Assembly (NCBI GenBank): GCA_018644785.1
Contig: JABGPV010000268.1
Coordinates: 1 to 6,576, forward strand
Origin: Deltaproteobacteria bacterium
GTDB taxonomy: Bacteria; Desulfobacterota; DSM-4660; Desulfatiglandales; Desulfatiglandaceae
DNA length: 6,576 nt
Direction: 5' to 3'
The notes under the pieces are model-generated. The model searched no databases and was not told the DNA's origin. It saw only the letters and a list, made by a program, of their open reading frames with translations. Positions 1 to 6,497 of the stretch are shown here, piece by piece. Made by a program: the position numbers and the translations under genes. Positions within the stretch are counted from its first letter, which is position 1. Every line of letters begins with the position of its first letter.

Positions 1-503
1 GCATCGAAAAGCCGCGTGTCCACCAACTTTGCCACCAATTTGAAATAGGCGCGCCAGGTATCGGAAATATCCACCGAATTCCACACCTGCTTCACGTCCG
101 GGTCATCAAACCCCCAGTCATCAATAAAATGCACTGAACCGAGCACGAGGTCAAAATCCTGGACCCCAAGCCATTTTTCCAGGAACGTCTCACAACCCCT
201 GTAATAATCAGCCTCTATGCCGAACAGAACCTGTGGGGTCTGATGACCCGTCTCAGCACTCACCATCTCCCGATAGGCGCCAAATTCGTTAAGACTCATA
301 CGGTGATTCGAATCGTATCCATCCGGATTGGGGGCATGATCCACAAAACAGATTTCAGGGATTCCAAGGGTGCCGGCCGCATTCCGGTACTCGGCAACCT
401 TTCCTTCCGCGTGCCGGCACAAAGCGGTGTGCATATGGTAATCGGGCAATTGATTTTCATGCGGTTTCGCCGCACGAAACACATGGTCTTCCGTACAGTT
501 CAT
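1..503 (-). CDS. PHP-family histidinol-phosphatase-like protein, 5' part (runs off the left edge)
   Basis: The 167 complete codons visible read from ATG at 503 and continue past base 1, so the C-terminal part is missing (HisJ/HisK-type enzymes are about 260 residues). Metal-site motifs of the PHP superfamily are in order: DYHMHT (His23, His25), CRHAEG (His31), VDHAP (Asp55, His56), GIEADY (Glu97) and GSVHFID (His125). This pattern is typical of PHP histidinol-phosphate phosphatases, which act in the cytoplasm at the penultimate phosphatase step of histidine synthesis. Related PHP phosphoesterases with other substrates share it, so substrate is not certain and no symbol is given. The start is fixed by an upstream in-frame stop with no other ATG/GTG/TTG between, plus a GGGAG about 10 bases ahead. 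It follows the NYN gene by 42 bases and may be cotranscribed. No other histidine-pathway gene is in view. Confidence 0.85.
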   Translation of the reverse strand, partial: MNCTEDHVFRAAKPHENQLPDYHMHTALCRHAEGKVAEYRNAAGTLGIPEICFVDHAPNPDGYDSNHRMSLNEFGAYREMVSAETGHQTPQVLFGIEADYYRGCETFLEKWLGVQDFDLVLGSVHFIDDWGFDDPDVKQVWNSVDISDTWRAYFKLVAKLVDTRLFD

Positions 504-545
504 TTCAATATGGCTCCCGTGACATGTGGATGCCGTTCATCCGGA

Positions 546-1286
546 TCATTCCGCTTTGGGGCCCGCTTTTCCCCGCCGCTTGTCCCTGACGTACAGCTGG
601 TCGCCGCCCACCAGTTTTGTTTCAAAGATATCGATTGCCCGAATCAGATCGCCAAGTTTTTTATACCCGTAATTCCTGGCGTCAAAGGATGCCTGATTGG
701 AAATATGTGCTCCGATACGTCCCAGATAGGCCCAGCCGTCATCATCCTGCTCCGAATCGATGGCGTTTCTCAGCAGGTTCAACAGCTTGGTATCCGATTT
801 CAGCGCCTTGCCTATCTGCTTCACCCCTTGCGCATCGTTTGTTTCCGGTTTAGCGGGCTCATCCAGATACAGAAAGCGGGAACATGCGTTAACAAACGGA
901 GACGGCGCCTTGCGCTCACCGAAACCGATGACCGATTTCCCTTCTGAAAGAACCCGTAATACCAGCGGCGTAAAATCACAGTCCGACGATACGATGCAGA
1001 AGGCGTCGATATTCTTCGTGTAAAGAATATCCATCACATCAATGGTCATGGCCATATCGGTGGCATTTTTCCCTTTCACGATGTCAAACTGCTGAACCGG
1101 CTGAATGGCGTATTCATGAAGAACATCCTCCCAACCCTTGATTGAGCGCTTCTTCCAGTTTCCGTACGCTTTCCTGATGCTGACAACACCATATTTTGCC
1201 AGTTCAGACAAAATCATATCGATTTTTTTCGCGGGCGCGTTATCCGCATCAATAAAGACCGCAATTCTTTCCTTTTGAACTTCCAT
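546..1286 (-). CDS. NYN (LabA/DUF88-type) domain protein with C-terminal OST-HTH/LOTUS domain
   Basis: A 246-residue protein with two domains. Residues 7-143 form a NYN domain of the PIN-like nuclease fold: the opening strand is AVFIDADNAP (Asp13, Asp15), followed by KNATDMAMTID (Asp77, Asp83) and VSSDCDFTPL (Asp102, Asp104). These acids are those expected to bind divalent metal in NYN ribonucleases. Residues about 165-234 (DTKLLNLLRNAI, then DDDGWAYLGRIGAHI, then YGYKKLGDLIRAI) match a LOTUS/OST-HTH winged helix, a fold linked to RNA binding. The likely role is RNA cleavage or surveillance; the target is unknown. A basic tail (RDKRRGKAGPK) ends the protein. ATG at 1286 is chosen over the GTG at 1292 because an AAGGAG lies five bases before the ATG and would abut the GTG. 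An AT-rich gap upstream may hold its own promoter. Confidence 0.9.
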   Translation of the reverse strand: MEVQKERIAVFIDADNAPAKKIDMILSELAKYGVVSIRKAYGNWKKRSIKGWEDVLHEYAIQPVQQFDIVKGKNATDMAMTIDVMDILYTKNIDAFCIVSSDCDFTPLVLRVLSEGKSVIGFGERKAPSPFVNACSRFLYLDEPAKPETNDAQGVKQIGKALKSDTKLLNLLRNAIDSEQDDDGWAYLGRIGAHISNQASFDARNYGYKKLGDLIRAIDIFETKLVGGDQLYVRDKRRGKAGPKAE

Positions 1287-1291
1287 AAACA

Positions 1292-1297
1292 CTCCTT
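1292..1297 (-). promoter_or_regulatory. Shine-Dalgarno site of the NYN-LOTUS gene
   Basis: The minus strand reads AAGGAG, then TGTTT, then ATG. Five bases of spacing to the ATG at 1286 is good. The in-frame GTG at 1292 directly touches the site, so this site sets the start at 1286 and the protein at 246 residues. Confidence 0.75.
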
Positions 1298-1365
1298 AGT
1301 TGGTGTCCGCCCACAAATGAGAAAATTTGTTCGAGTTCAAGGAAGGCGATGATTGTAACTACAAG

Positions 1366-1394
1366 AATACATTTGAGTATTTTGAGGATTACAA
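1366..1394 (-). promoter_or_regulatory. Possible weak sigma-70-type promoter for the NYN-LOTUS gene
   Basis: On the minus strand TTGTAA (1389-1394) is followed after exactly 17 bases by TGTATT (1366-1371). Each hexamer matches consensus at four of six positions. It lies in the AT-rich gap 1287-1437, about 80 bases before the start codon. Such matches are common by chance in AT-rich DNA. The gap otherwise holds short ATTTG/CAAAT repeats and no gene I can support. Confidence 0.25.
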
Positions 1395-1437
1395 TTTGAG
1401 CCTGACGCCGAAATCGGACAAATTGGCCATTTGTGGA

Positions 1438-2496
1438 TTAGACCCAGGAACCGGTCTGGGGGCGGGGCAACTGACCGGCCATCATGGCGCGGATATACCC
1501 GTTAAAATCATTCTCTTTGCCGTTTTCCAGTTCCTTAATTTTTTCATGAAGCTGGCTCATGAGATCTTCATGCTTGAGCATCTCCAGTGGATGCACACCA
1601 TAATGCCCGGACCGTTGAAGCAAAACATAGGCCTTCTGATCCGGTTCGGGAAGAGACAGAAATGAATCCAGGTCTTCACGCATACGGTCCCGATCCCGGT
1701 CCAGATATCCGTCGATATGCATCAACAGATTCAGGCTGAAATCCGCGCACCGGAAATGTGACGGCATCTCCTCAAGGTGAAGCAGCAGTTCTCGAATTTC
1801 AGAAACGATTTCCAGATCGTTCATGGGCACAAACCTGCCTTCCCGGGCCATGGCTTCCATGGGGGAATCGGGGGGCAAAGCAAATGTGCGAACCCGGATG
1901 AAATCAGGCCTGATCCGGTTCAAGACATCCGCCGTCTCAAGGGCATTCTCACGACTCAGGTCCTTGCCCCCCACCCCCGGCATAATATATTCCGAAAGCT
2001 GGATACCGGCTGCCATGACCCTTCGACCCCCTTCAACCATCTCTTCCGGGCTCTCACCTTTCTGAATCAACTTCAGAACTTTCACGGATCCGCTTTCAAG
2101 ACCCGTATGGATCCGTGTCAATCCAGCCGCTTTAAGTGTTTTCAGGGATTGGACACTTTTCCGTTTCAGACTCTTGGCACGTGCATAGGAAGTGATGCGG
2201 GTCAAGGAGGGGAAAGCCTCGCCCAAGAGTTTTAAGACCTCGAGCAAGTCCTCCGTGGGAAGGATCATGGAATCCGCATCCTGGAAAAACGCCGTGGTGA
2301 TTTGTGAACCGTTGCGACCGTGATATCGTGCCATTTCATCAATATCTTCTTTTATTTCCGCAACGGATCGTCTGGAAAAAACGGTTCCTTTGTAGGCCGG
2401 ACAGAAAAGGCAGCGGTTCCACGGACAGTTTCTCGTCACGCGCACCAGAAGGCTGTTGGCTTCACTGGGCGGTCGGATAACACCTTGCTCAAACAT
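1438..2496 (-). CDS. Radical SAM superfamily protein with C-x4-C-x2-C cluster motif
   Basis: A 352-residue cytoplasmic protein. The N-terminus carries RNCPWNRCLFCPAYKG, with Cys24, Cys29 and Cys32 placed to hold the 4Fe-4S cluster that cleaves S-adenosylmethionine. The spacing is C-x4-C-x2-C, one residue longer in the first gap than the usual C-x3-C-x2-C. FFQDADSM (68-77), TRITSYARAKSL (99-110), RIHTGLESGS (128-137) and EYIMPGVGGKD (169-179) match later strands of the radical SAM barrel, and the GLESGS segment resembles the SAM-binding region of the MiaB/Elp3/HemN-like group. Residues 210-352 are mostly helical and I do not recognise them. The substrate is unknown. ATG at 2496 follows AAAGGAG (2507-2513) with about 10 bases of spacing. 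It starts 72 bases after the UGSC selenoprotein gene with no strong terminator between, so a shared transcript is plausible. Confidence 0.88.
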   Translation of the reverse strand: MFEQGVIRPPSEANSLLVRVTRNCPWNRCLFCPAYKGTVFSRRSVAEIKEDIDEMARYHGRNGSQITTAFFQDADSMILPTEDLLEVLKLLGEAFPSLTRITSYARAKSLKRKSVQSLKTLKAAGLTRIHTGLESGSVKVLKLIQKGESPEEMVEGGRRVMAAGIQLSEYIMPGVGGKDLSRENALETADVLNRIRPDFIRVRTFALPPDSPMEAMAREGRFVPMNDLEIVSEIRELLLHLEEMPSHFRCADFSLNLLMHIDGYLDRDRDRMREDLDSFLSLPEPDQKAYVLLQRSGHYGVHPLEMLKHEDLMSQLHEKIKELENGKENDFNGYIRAMMAGQLPRPQTGSWV

Positions 2497-2568
2497 CGTA
2501 CATATTCTCCTTTAGATTCAGAAACCCAAATGGGACGCTTTTAGAGAATTCCAGGGGGGAGGAAATCT

Positions 2569-3093
2569 TCACGGAAGTAACAGCCGTACAATTTCAGGAA
2601 GGGCGTCTTCCACCCAGGAATCGAGGGTTTCATAGGTTGTGGCATTGATGGGATGGGGCATGACGGCGAACGGATAGTCGGGAAAACCGTGGGCCACGGC
2701 CATGGCTTTTCCTGAACTTACGAAAGGCGCCGTGCAGACCACTGAGGTCGGAACGCCCCGTTTTTCCATGACGATGCCATCGAGCACACTGCCCGAGCTG
2801 CAAGATCCTCAATCCCCGATGCCGGCCACCACCAGATCCACCTTACCCGCCAGCTCTGCGGCAACATCCTCGGGAATGGCGTGTGAAGGGGAAGGCTTTC
2901 TCACATGGATATCGCCACTGAGTCCGTAAAGCTCCCGCAGTCTATGCCCAATCTTTTTGACAAGATAATCAGAATTCTTTTTTCCATTGTCAATGAGCCC
3001 GAGGGTCAGTCCTTTCAGGGTCTCAGGCCGGGGGGCCGGTTCAAACGTCGTCCTGATGGGCTCGTTGGTAGGATCCAGAACCGTATAGGTCAT
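2569..3093 (-). CDS. UGSC family selenoprotein (in-frame TGA read as selenocysteine 95)
   Basis: Reading from ATG at 3093 gives 94 residues ending VVAGIGD, then TGA (2809-2811), then GSCSSGSVLDGIVMEKRG and on to a stop at 2569. Treated as selenocysteine, the TGA completes the motif U95-G-S-C98, which defines the UGSC (seleno)protein family, where some members have Cys at this place. The total is 174 residues, with no gap or frame change at the TGA. The order of elements (strand, UGSC, GVPTSVVCT, then AVMPHPI) recalls the C-terminal half of selenoprotein B of glycine/sarcosine/betaine reductase, suggesting a U-x-x-C redox or substrate-activating centre. The actual reaction is unknown. No signal peptide or membrane segment is seen, so it is probably cytoplasmic. 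AAGGA (3101-3105) sits 7 bases before the ATG. The gene follows a conserved-looking partner gene by 92 bases. A nonsense-mutated pseudogene is the alternative, but the exact family motif makes that unlikely. Confidence 0.9.
2779..2806 (-). promoter_or_regulatory. Candidate bacterial SECIS hairpin for the UGSC gene
   Basis: Hand folding of the mRNA from base 3 to base 30 after the UGA gives a lower stem AUC/GAU, a two-by-two internal loop (UU/UC), an upper stem GCA/UGC, one bulged G, then GC paired with GU, and the seven-base apical loop UCGGGCA. The GGG in the loop lies 15-17 bases after the UGA, close to the placement of the loop guanines in bacterial SECIS elements such as that of E. coli fdhF. 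The SelB elongation factor would read it. The stem is short and includes a G-U pair, and it was folded by eye. Confidence 0.5.
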
Positions 3094-3100
3094 GATGTTT

Positions 3101-3158
3101 TCCTTTCCAGCCGTCGTAGCATTCGCTACTTTGGCGGCGTCGGCCCTTCCGGCGTCAG
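3101..3158 (-). repeat. Duplicated leader element, copy A (upstream of the UGSC gene)
   Basis: Bases 3101-3144 match 4246-4289 at 41 of 44 positions, and the match continues with a small gap to 3158/4300. On the transcript the element carries a GCC-AAA-GTAGC-GAAT-GCTAC-GAC-GGC hairpin (3110-3135, a perfect five-base inner stem) and, further 5', a second imperfect hairpin (CGCCGG against CCGACG). Its 3' end contributes the Shine-Dalgarno AAGGA. It fills most of the 92-base gap between the partner gene and the UGSC gene. Confidence 0.85.
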
Positions 3159-3185
3159 GGATTCCAACGGAACCCCGGTCACCGC

Positions 3186-4235
3186 TCAGGTCCCGCCGGC
3201 ACATGATTGCCCAACAGGCTCCGTTACGGCCCTTGACATGTGACGGCTGAACCATCCAGGCATACAGGCCGAAAATCTGCCGGCGCCTCCTCCGGCCATA
3301 ATCAGCAAAATATGTTCCGGGGAGGAGACGGCTCGGACCATCCTTTCCTCATCCCCCGGCTCAATGGGCGATTCGTTCAACCCGCCCCTCTTCAGGTCTG
3401 CCAGGGGCCGACGGGCATTCTCGTAAAGAAATTCCCGGACACCCTCTTTGGTCCATCCATCCCTGACAATGGTTTCATGGTGTTCCGGGCAGATGATCAC
3501 TGCACACTCGCAATCCCCACCCATATTGAAGCTTCCCAGGGCCCGCATGCGATCTGCGATGGTGTTCAGAATATTTTCAGGCTTCAAAGCCACGTGATTC
3601 TGTATCTGGTTGGGCCCCTCTGCTGCAAAAAGGGTAACAGCACTCGTTTCCTTCCCAAATCCCCGCATCATATGGAGGGGCGCCCATGAACCGGTTTCCT
3701 GCTCACCGATACAGTAGGTATATTTCCCGGGATGACCCAGGGTGGATCTATCGAATTCCCTTCCCCCCAGGTTGTATAGAACAAGCCTCACCGCCCTCCC
3801 GATGGTGGCATTGGCACGATTTCCGGGACCCATGAGGTTCTGACCGTTGTTCAGGCCACACGCGCTCGCTACCGGACCGTTGACCACCATCAGAATACCC
3901 GATCCCGCAGTGCTGGCGGAAACACCGTGAAGACCAAATTCCGGACGGGATATTCCCCGCACGGCGGCCACAACAACCGGAAAATATTCGGGCAGGCACC
4001 CGGCCATAACGGCGTTGATTGCGACCTTTTCAGCGGTAAAGATCCGGTTTCGCTCCGGAATGGCTCCCAGAATCTCATCAGGGGCCAGGCCTGCGGCACC
4101 CAAGAATGCCAGCACCTTTTCCTCTGTTGGCGCAACCACTGGCAACCCGTCGGTCCAACCGTTTTGATAATAGGTTTCCAGGGCCTGCTCAGCACTTTCA
4201 ACTTCAATTCTATGGGACACAAGGGCCGGGCTCAT
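3186..4235 (-). CDS. UGSC-partner protein of unknown function (first gene of the selenoprotein unit)
   Basis: A 349-residue protein with no named enzymatic motif that I recognise. Recognisable blocks are YYQNGWTDGLPVVAPTEEKV (22-41), NAVMAGCLPEYFPVV (74-88), GSGILMVVNGPVASACGLN (111-129), GPGNRANATIGRAVRL (136-151) and the Gly-rich HILLIMAGGGAGRFSACMPGW (308-328). From memory, proteins of this type occur beside UGSC (seleno)proteins, and here it directly precedes one. Eight cysteines are present (80, 126, 175, 242, 244, 249, 324, 345), including the cluster DCECAVIIC, so metal or thiol chemistry is possible but unproven. No signal peptide is seen; the short hydrophobic stretches look like buried strands. 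ATG at 4235 follows AAGGGA (4246-4251) with 10 bases of spacing; an ATG inside the leader at 4246 gives only a five-codon frame. A sigma-70-like promoter lies about 110 bases upstream. I infer that the two proteins form a complex or act in sequence. Confidence 0.8.
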   Translation of the reverse strand: MSPALVSHRIEVESAEQALETYYQNGWTDGLPVVAPTEEKVLAFLGAAGLAPDEILGAIPERNRIFTAEKVAINAVMAGCLPEYFPVVVAAVRGISRPEFGLHGVSASTAGSGILMVVNGPVASACGLNNGQNLMGPGNRANATIGRAVRLVLYNLGGREFDRSTLGHPGKYTYCIGEQETGSWAPLHMMRGFGKETSAVTLFAAEGPNQIQNHVALKPENILNTIADRMRALGSFNMGGDCECAVIICPEHHETIVRDGWTKEGVREFLYENARRPLADLKRGGLNESPIEPGDEERMVRAVSSPEHILLIMAGGGAGRFSACMPGWFSRHMSRAVTEPVGQSCAGGT

Positions 4236-4245
4236 TGAATAAACA

Positions 4246-4300
4246 TCCCTTCCAGCCGTCGAAGCATTCGCTACTTTGGCGGAGTCGGCTCCGCAGTCAG
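4246..4300 (-). repeat. Duplicated leader element, copy B (upstream of the partner gene)
   Basis: This is the second copy of the element at 3101-3158, with 41 of 44 identical positions in the core. It holds a perfect GCGGAG-TCGG-CTCCGC hairpin (4279-4294). In the second hairpin (4255-4280) the inner stem is interrupted by one T-T mismatch (GTAGC against GCTTC). The Shine-Dalgarno AAGGGA of the partner gene lies at the 3' edge of the element, so both genes of the unit start translation from the same kind of leader. Confidence 0.85.
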
Positions 4301-4321
4301 AATATTTACGTCTCTAAAAAC

Positions 4322-4427
4322 GGGCTATTAAAGGTTGATGATACGATAGAGCAATTTGAATTTTTCGTCAATGCTTATAAAATCAAGATATTTATATAAC
4401 TCGACCCTGTCGGGGCTACTGAAGGTT
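4322..4427. repeat. Imperfect 15-base direct repeats flanking the promoter
   Basis: GGGCTATTAAAGGTT (4322-4336) and GGGCTACTGAAGGTT (4413-4427) agree at 13 of 15 positions, 91 bases apart. One lies at the expected transcription start, the other about 40 bases upstream of the -35 box. They could be a pair of operator half-sites. The rest of the AT-rich gap 4301-4435 holds the promoter, and I see no gene and no convincing terminator for the kinase gene. Confidence 0.35.
4343..4371 (-). promoter_or_regulatory. Sigma-70-like promoter for the partner-UGSC unit
   Basis: On the minus strand TTGACG (4366-4371, five of six matches to the -35 consensus) is followed after 17 bases by TATCGT (4343-4348, four of six to the -10). 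Transcription would start near 4336, giving a 5' leader of about 100 bases that contains repeat copy B. The surrounding sequence is AT-rich, unlike the genes on both sides. Confidence 0.55.
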
Positions 4428-4435
4428 AAAAACCG

Positions 4436-6374
4436 CTATTTATCCAATTCCTCTTTAACAGCAAGACCAACCTTTCCCAGGGTGTACGGCTTCTTAATAT
4501 ATTTTCCCGCCCCCAAGTCCTGGGCAATTTTCACCTCTTTTGTCTTGGTATACCCACTGGCGATGATCGCCTTTTGCCCGGTCCGGGTCTTAATTATCTC
4601 CTCATAGGTCTCTCGCCCATTGATCCCTTTGGGCATTACCATGTCAAGAACGATCAGATCTACGGAATTTTCTTTCACATATTCAATGGCTTCTTCACCG
4701 CTTGAAACAGTTTCAGCCATATAACCCAGTCGGGTCAATATGCCGCTTGCGATCTCTCTCTGATTCTCCTCATCATCCACCACCAGGATCTTCTCGCCAT
4801 GGCCGAGGTAGTCATCCAGAGGAACCTCTTCCTTCTCAGCAGCCATTTTTTCTCTTGTTACCGGGAAGTAAAGTTCAAATACGGTCCCTTTCTCACCGCT
4901 TTTGACATCTATGTATCCATTATGATCTTGCATACTGTTCCACACAACAGCCAGGCCCAACCCCGTACCACTTCTACCCATCATCTTTTTGGTATAGAAG
5001 GGTTCAAAGATCCTCTCAAGATCCTCCGGAGATATACCAGAACCATCGTCCCCAACAGTGAGTAATATATATTCCCCAATGCGCACATCTTCATACCCCT
5101 TCAAGGGTTCATCCAGATACCGGTTTTCGGTGGATATGGTAACCATACCGCTGCCTTCAATGGCCTCAGAGGCGTTGTTTACCAGATTCATCAGGATCTT
5201 CTTCATGTGAATGGGGGAGCCGCTCATGTTCAGGAGGTCGGGGTCCAGTTCGGTTCTGCAACCAGAAAATGAGTGTGTCTTTTCCAGTTTCCGGTATTCA
5301 GCGGATCCCAAATATTCTAAGACCAGGGTGTTAAGGTTCAGTGCTTCTTTGCCGGTAGCAACGCCTCTCGCTATAGTCAACAAGTCTTCCACAACATCGG
5401 CGGCCCGCATCCCGGATTCCTGGATTGTCTTTATGGGATTTCTGAGGGGGCTGTCTTCGGGTAAATCCAGCAAAAGCAGTTCGGGGTAGCTTACAATCCC
5501 TGAAAGGATGTTGTTCAGCGTGGGCCACACCACCCGCCAAAAGACCCATGGCTTCCATCTTTCTTGATCTGGCGAGTTTTTCCTCACTCTCCCGTAGCGC
5601 TCTCTCGGCTTCTCTCCTTTCCGTGATGTCCCGAAAGACAAGAACGACTCCGGTGATCTCCTCTTTCTCATCTCTGATTGGTGCCCCGCTGTTATCAATG
5701 AATATTTCTGTTCCATCTCTGGCTATCAAAAGCGTATGATTCGCAAGACCGACAACCATACCTTTCCTTAGAACCTTTTCAACGGGGTTCTCCACACCTT
5801 CCCTTGTCTCCTCATTGATGATATTGAAGACATCCTGCAGGGGTTTGCCATTTGCCTCTTCCTGTTGCCATCCGGTTAAAGACTCGGCAACAGGGTTCAT
5901 AAATGTCACACAACTCTTTGTGTCTGTGGCAATGACCGCATCACCGATACTATTCAGGGTTGTGGCAAGCCATTCTTCGCTCTCCTTCAGCTTCCTTTCC
6001 ATCTTGTGCTTGTAAAGAGCCATCTCGATAGCCGTGTTCAGTTCCCTTTCCTCAAAGGGTTTGATAATGTATCCGAACGGCTCGGCAACCTTGGCCTTCT
6101 CCAGGATTTCTTCGTCAGCATAGGCCGTAAGGTATACAACAGGAATATTGAACCTGGAGTGGATCTGACCCGCAGTCTCAGTTCCGTTCATCTCGCCTTT
6201 GAGCATGATGTCCATCAGGACCAGGTCCGGCTTTTGTTCCTTTGCTCCTTCGAGCGCTTCCTCCCCGGAAGGCACTGACGCACACACATCAAAACCCAGG
6301 TTCCTGAGACTGTTCTGAATGTCCTTTGCCACAATCCTGTCATCTTCCACTACCAAAATCTGCGCTTTCCCCAT
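4436..6374 (-). pseudogene. Hybrid sensor histidine kinase (receiver-PAS-HisKA-HATPase-receiver) with a frameshift in the H-box
   Basis: From ATG at 6374, residues 1-125 form a receiver domain (acid pair Asp11/Asp12, phospho-acceptor Asp55 in VLMDIML, Thr83, Lys105 in IIKPF). Residues 134-253 are a PAS sensor domain ending in VFRDITERREAE. The HisKA domain begins at SRKMEAMGLLAGGVAH with His285 (5520-5522). Directly after this codon the frame changes: the original frame runs into unrelated residues and stops at 5331, while the +1 frame continues as LNNILSGIVSYPELLLLDLP. Related kinases have HDLNN here, so restoring two bases (GAC for G) repairs it to about 646 residues. Beyond lie the HATPase domain (N-box LMNLVNNASEAIEG, G1 DDGSGISPED, G2 GRSGTGLGLAV) and a second receiver (Asp578 in VLDMVMP, Lys629). 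Expected role: cytoplasmic phosphorelay kinase. GAGG (6384-6387) nine bases upstream supports ATG 6374 over the GTG at 6389. A sequencing error is possible; as written the kinase core cannot be made in one frame. Confidence 0.9.
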
Positions 6375-6392
6375 AGCTCTAAACCTCACTTG

Positions 6393-6497
6393 CTATATTT
6401 GCTCCTCGAAAAGGATACGGAAGGTGGTCCCCCCTGTCCTGTCGAGATTGATTTTGCCTTCGAGTTGATCTTCCGTCAATATGGTGACCAACTCCAG
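6393..6497 (-). pseudogene. C-terminal remnant of a histidine-kinase HATPase domain
   Basis: The frame ending in TAG at 6393 reads LELVTILTEDQLEGKINLDR followed by TGGTTFRILFEEQI, 34 residues that match the last strands of the HATPase domain in kinases whose tail reads 'LV..L..QL.G.I.LDR.GGT.FRI.F'. The frame stays open upstream to about 6557, but the residues there do not resemble the G1/G2 nucleotide-binding boxes that should precede this tail, and all three frames carry stops between about 6525 and the window edge. So only the tail is present, probably left by a deletion or recombination. It ends 18 bases before the hybrid kinase start, the spacing of an operon. An intact gene interrupted by an insertion beyond the window is an alternative. 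Confidence 0.6.

Noticed and set aside
243..947. Plus-strand open frame of 234 codons
   Set aside because: It lies antisense to the PHP and NYN genes, which have clear domains, and its translation has no recognisable motif.
1327..1665. Plus-strand open frame starting in the AT-rich gap
   Set aside because: It begins with TTG, lacks a ribosome site and runs antisense into the radical SAM gene. No family is recognised.
2500..2568. Terminator between the UGSC and radical SAM genes
   Set aside because: Only a CCCA-TT-TGGG hairpin of four base pairs, without a proper T-run, is present.
2569..2571. TGA ending the UGSC gene read as selenocysteine
   Set aside because: The following residues are low-complexity and soon meet another stop; the protein length is already sensible.
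3186..3188. TGA ending the partner gene read as a second selenocysteine
   Set aside because: Readthrough gives a short Pro-rich tail ending in TAG inside the repeat leader, with no UxxC-like motif.
2809..3255. Longer start for the first half of the UGSC gene, overlapping the partner gene
   Set aside because: The extension reads through the repeat leader and has no ribosome site, while ATG 3093 has AAGGA seven bases upstream.
5514..5524. Programmed +1 frameshift in the hybrid kinase
   Set aside because: No slippery codon, stop codon or internal Shine-Dalgarno is seen at the site, and the shift would drop the conserved Asp of the HDLNN motif. A two-base loss fits better.
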